Origin: Paenibacillus bovis
GTDB taxonomy: Bacteria > Bacillota > Bacilli > Paenibacillales > Paenibacillaceae
Length of the DNA: 64,000 nucleotides
NCBI RefSeq assembly: GCF_001421015.2
Contig: NZ_CP013023.1
Coordinates: 434,001-498,000, forward strand
Direction of reading: 5' to 3'
The translations under genes and the position numbers were made by a program. Positions 62,444-64,000 of the stretch are shown piece by piece. Numbering within the stretch: position 1 is the stretch's first letter; every line of letters begins with the position of its first letter. Under the pieces are notes generated by a model. That model saw nothing but the letters and a program-made list of their open reading frames with translations, ran no database searches and was not told where the DNA came from.

Positions 62444-63207
62444 CAGCCTGCCTCCCTTCGCTGAAACCAGAATGCAGCCAGAACAGCCAGCAGCAACAGA
62501 CTGCAGGCAGCCGCTGGCAGTACCATCTGCAGCGTCTGAACGGCATCCTCGCCAGGCAGGGAATGCTCCATCGCAAAGTAGGCTGAGTAGGCTGCCCGCA
62601 CAGCCCACGTCCACGGAAGAGCAATCCACATCCCGTTACCGATATGCGTCGTGCCGATAATTGCCGCAATCAGAATGCCAACACTACCAAAGCCTACTGC
62701 TACAGGCCAATCGAACTTGACAGCCAGCCACAAGGAAGCAGCCAGAATCGGCAGTGAAGCGATCCATCCGATCAGAATCGCTCCGCACAAAGCCAGCGAA
62801 TCGGTCAGGGAAAACGGAATATACAGCAGCCCCATGCAGATATGCAGCAGAATCAGCAGCCAGACCGTACTCAGTAGCGTCTGTATGATCAAAACGAGCA
62901 GCTTGCTCATATACAGCCGCCAGGGGGCAATTGCATGGGAGCGCAGCGCCCGCCAACGCTCGGCTTGAATATCCAGATGGGCAGCCAGACCGGCGATCAG
63001 TCCCCAGATCAATACAATCAATGCACCATACCATATATCTCCTACAGTATCAAAAAGATTTAAATAAATCCATTTATTAGAACCATTTCGCAGCGGATAG
63101 CCATACATGAGGATAATACCCGCAATCGCACACGGGGTCAGCCAGAGAATCCATGGTATGGCTGTCCGCCGATACTTTACCCATTCCGATCGGATACCCT
63201 GCCACAC
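62443..63207 (-). CDS. lantibiotic-type ABC permease 2 (LanE/LanG-like)
   Basis: A 254-residue permease with six helices, a paralogue of its neighbours (R-S-E-W-V-K-Y-R-R near residue 6). A GTG at 63207, one base after the stop of permease 1, is the likely start because AGAGG lies 9 bases before it; the frame stays open upstream but within the previous gene. Confidence 0.82.
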   Translation of the reverse strand: MWQGIRSEWVKYRRTAIPWILWLTPCAIAGIILMYGYPLRNGSNKWIYLNLFDTVGDIWYGALIVLIWGLIAGLAAHLDIQAERWRALRSHAIAPWRLYMSKLLVLIIQTLLSTVWLLILLHICMGLLYIPFSLTDSLALCGAILIGWIASLPILAASLWLAVKFDWPVAVGFGSVGILIAAIIGTTHIGNGMWIALPWTWAVRAAYSAYFAMEHSLPGEDAVQTLQMVLPAAACSLLLLAVLAAFWFQRREAG

Positions 63208-63208
63208 G

Positions 63209-63970
63209 TTACCCAACCTCTTTTCGGCTGAAAATAAATGCGCCCAGCCCGGCAAAGATCGCACATTCTGCCAGACTGCCGAATACACTGCCCCAGACGA
63301 GTGTCGCCTGGTTCGTGAGGGTCTGCACATCCAGCGACATGCCATTGGTCTGGAATCCCAAAGTCATGCCCAGTGCCCGGATCGGCAGCATCCATGGATA
63401 ATAGTCCATTCCAGTCACGCCGCTGCTCAACATAATGGACAGAAACAGACCGATCAGACCGGCGATCACTGTCCAGCCAAATGACAGCAGATGGGCAAGC
63501 AGCAGCATAATCGCCAGCTGTCCCATTGCACACAGCCAGGACAGCCCCACTGCATACAACAGTGTACTCCACGGCAGCGTACCGTCCAGATTCCAACCGC
63601 AGAAGATAACCAGTCCGGCTGCCAGCAGCAGGCAGGCGACGAATACCTGCACAGACAGGACGACCAGCTTGGACAGGTACAGACCTGCTTTGCGAACCGG
63701 ATGGATCTGGAGTAGCTTGGGCGATCCCGATTTCCTTTCATAGGAGACGGACAAGGCCGTAATCAGAATAATGCCAAAAGGCAGACCGATCACCGACCAC
63801 CAGTTGTACACATTCATTAGCGCCCGCGACCAGTCGGTGAACCCAGGTGCAATAAAGTTAAAAGCCAGCTGCATAACAGCAAAAACCAGCGGCCCGGCAG
63901 CGATCAGCCAGAGGGTGAGCGTTCGGCGGTATTTGATAAATTCGGAGCCCAGATAAGAGGTCATATTCAT
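63209..63970 (-). CDS. lantibiotic-type ABC permease 1 (LanE/LanG-like)
   Basis: A 253-residue permease with six helices and the family signature G-S-E-F-I-K-Y-R-R near residue 8. These proteins export or shield lantibiotic-type peptides from the membrane. A GGAGGGG site lies 8 bases before the ATG, and the ATG overlaps the stop of an upstream gene by 4 bases. Confidence 0.85.
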   Translation of the reverse strand: MNMTSYLGSEFIKYRRTLTLWLIAAGPLVFAVMQLAFNFIAPGFTDWSRALMNVYNWWSVIGLPFGIILITALSVSYERKSGSPKLLQIHPVRKAGLYLSKLVVLSVQVFVACLLLAAGLVIFCGWNLDGTLPWSTLLYAVGLSWLCAMGQLAIMLLLAHLLSFGWTVIAGLIGLFLSIMLSSGVTGMDYYPWMLPIRALGMTLGFQTNGMSLDVQTLTNQATLVWGSVFGSLAECAIFAGLGAFIFSRKEVG

Positions 63971-64000
63971 CGATACATCCCCTCCAGTGATCCGCTACGG
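63967..64000 (-). CDS. end of an upstream gene, cut by the window edge
   Basis: A minus-strand frame ending R-S-G-S-L-E-G-M-Y-R and TGA overlaps the permease ATG (ATGA). Only about 10 residues are visible. In such operons the canonical LanF-type ATPase usually stands here, but the fragment is too short to identify. Confidence 0.4.
   Translation of the reverse strand, partial: RSGSLEGMYR

Noticed and set aside
62443..63345. Longer start (300 codons) for permease 2
   Set aside because: The added part lies in the end of permease 1 and has no ribosome binding site; the GTG at 63207 follows the upstream stop directly.

Overview
The window looks like chromosomal DNA of a spore-forming Gram-positive of the Bacillales, most probably Paenibacillus. 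Nearly every gene has an AGGAGG-like ribosome binding site, and GTG and TTG starts are common. Intrinsic terminators are compact. The gene content fits the same group: YunG, two sigma/DUF4179 pairs, CotH kinases, a Gram-positive Pel operon, a lantibiotic-type ABC/two-component operon and many lipoproteins. I found no tRNA, rRNA, CRISPR array, transposase or integrase.

Layout. 1-432: end of beta-phosphoglucomutase. 667-2779: small hypotheticals, YunG and an alpha/beta hydrolase. 3120-6296: an ECF vitamin-type importer (S, fused A, T) on the minus strand with a terminator hairpin inside it. 6774-16645: a visibly AT-rich minus-strand island encoding two VgrG-like spike proteins, a DUF4280 PAAR-like tip, two predicted peptidoglycan-attacking effectors and two lipoproteins placed like immunity proteins, without sheath, tube or ATPase genes. 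16816-19027: ECF sigma factor and DUF4179 anti-sigma. 19426-26551: GGDEF-EAL protein, catalase-like peroxidase, methyltransferase, SEC-C/YkgJ protein and NudC. 26780-40999: a GH114-like secreted hydrolase, divergent from a nine-gene exopolysaccharide operon (SDR-PelD fusion, PelE, deacetylase, PelF, PelG, two CotH kinases, VTC polymerase, DUF4956). 41307-45081: exported amidohydrolase, NTF2-like lipoprotein and an OmpR-type two-component system. 45229-53256: diguanylate cyclase, TetR, quinone-reductase/MarR divergent pair, APH-like kinase, second sigma/DUF4179 pair and an SDR enzyme. 53521-58186: duplicated helical secreted protein, LLM oxidoreductase with a 24-bp tandem repeat in its leader, YjdM and a UbiA prenyltransferase. 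58491-64000: a compact minus-strand operon of permeases, an ABC ATPase with several degenerate motifs, a response regulator and a histidine kinase, running off the window edge.

How genes fit together. Two c-di-GMP enzymes (19.4 and 45.2 kb) flank a PelD-type receptor (28.2 kb) that keeps an RxxD inhibitory site but has lost the GGDEF active site, so local c-di-GMP turnover could gate Pel-like polymer export. The strongest candidate for an undescribed system is the VgrG/PAAR effector island in a single-membrane bacterium. The Pel operon carrying CotH kinases and a VTC polymerase is the second.
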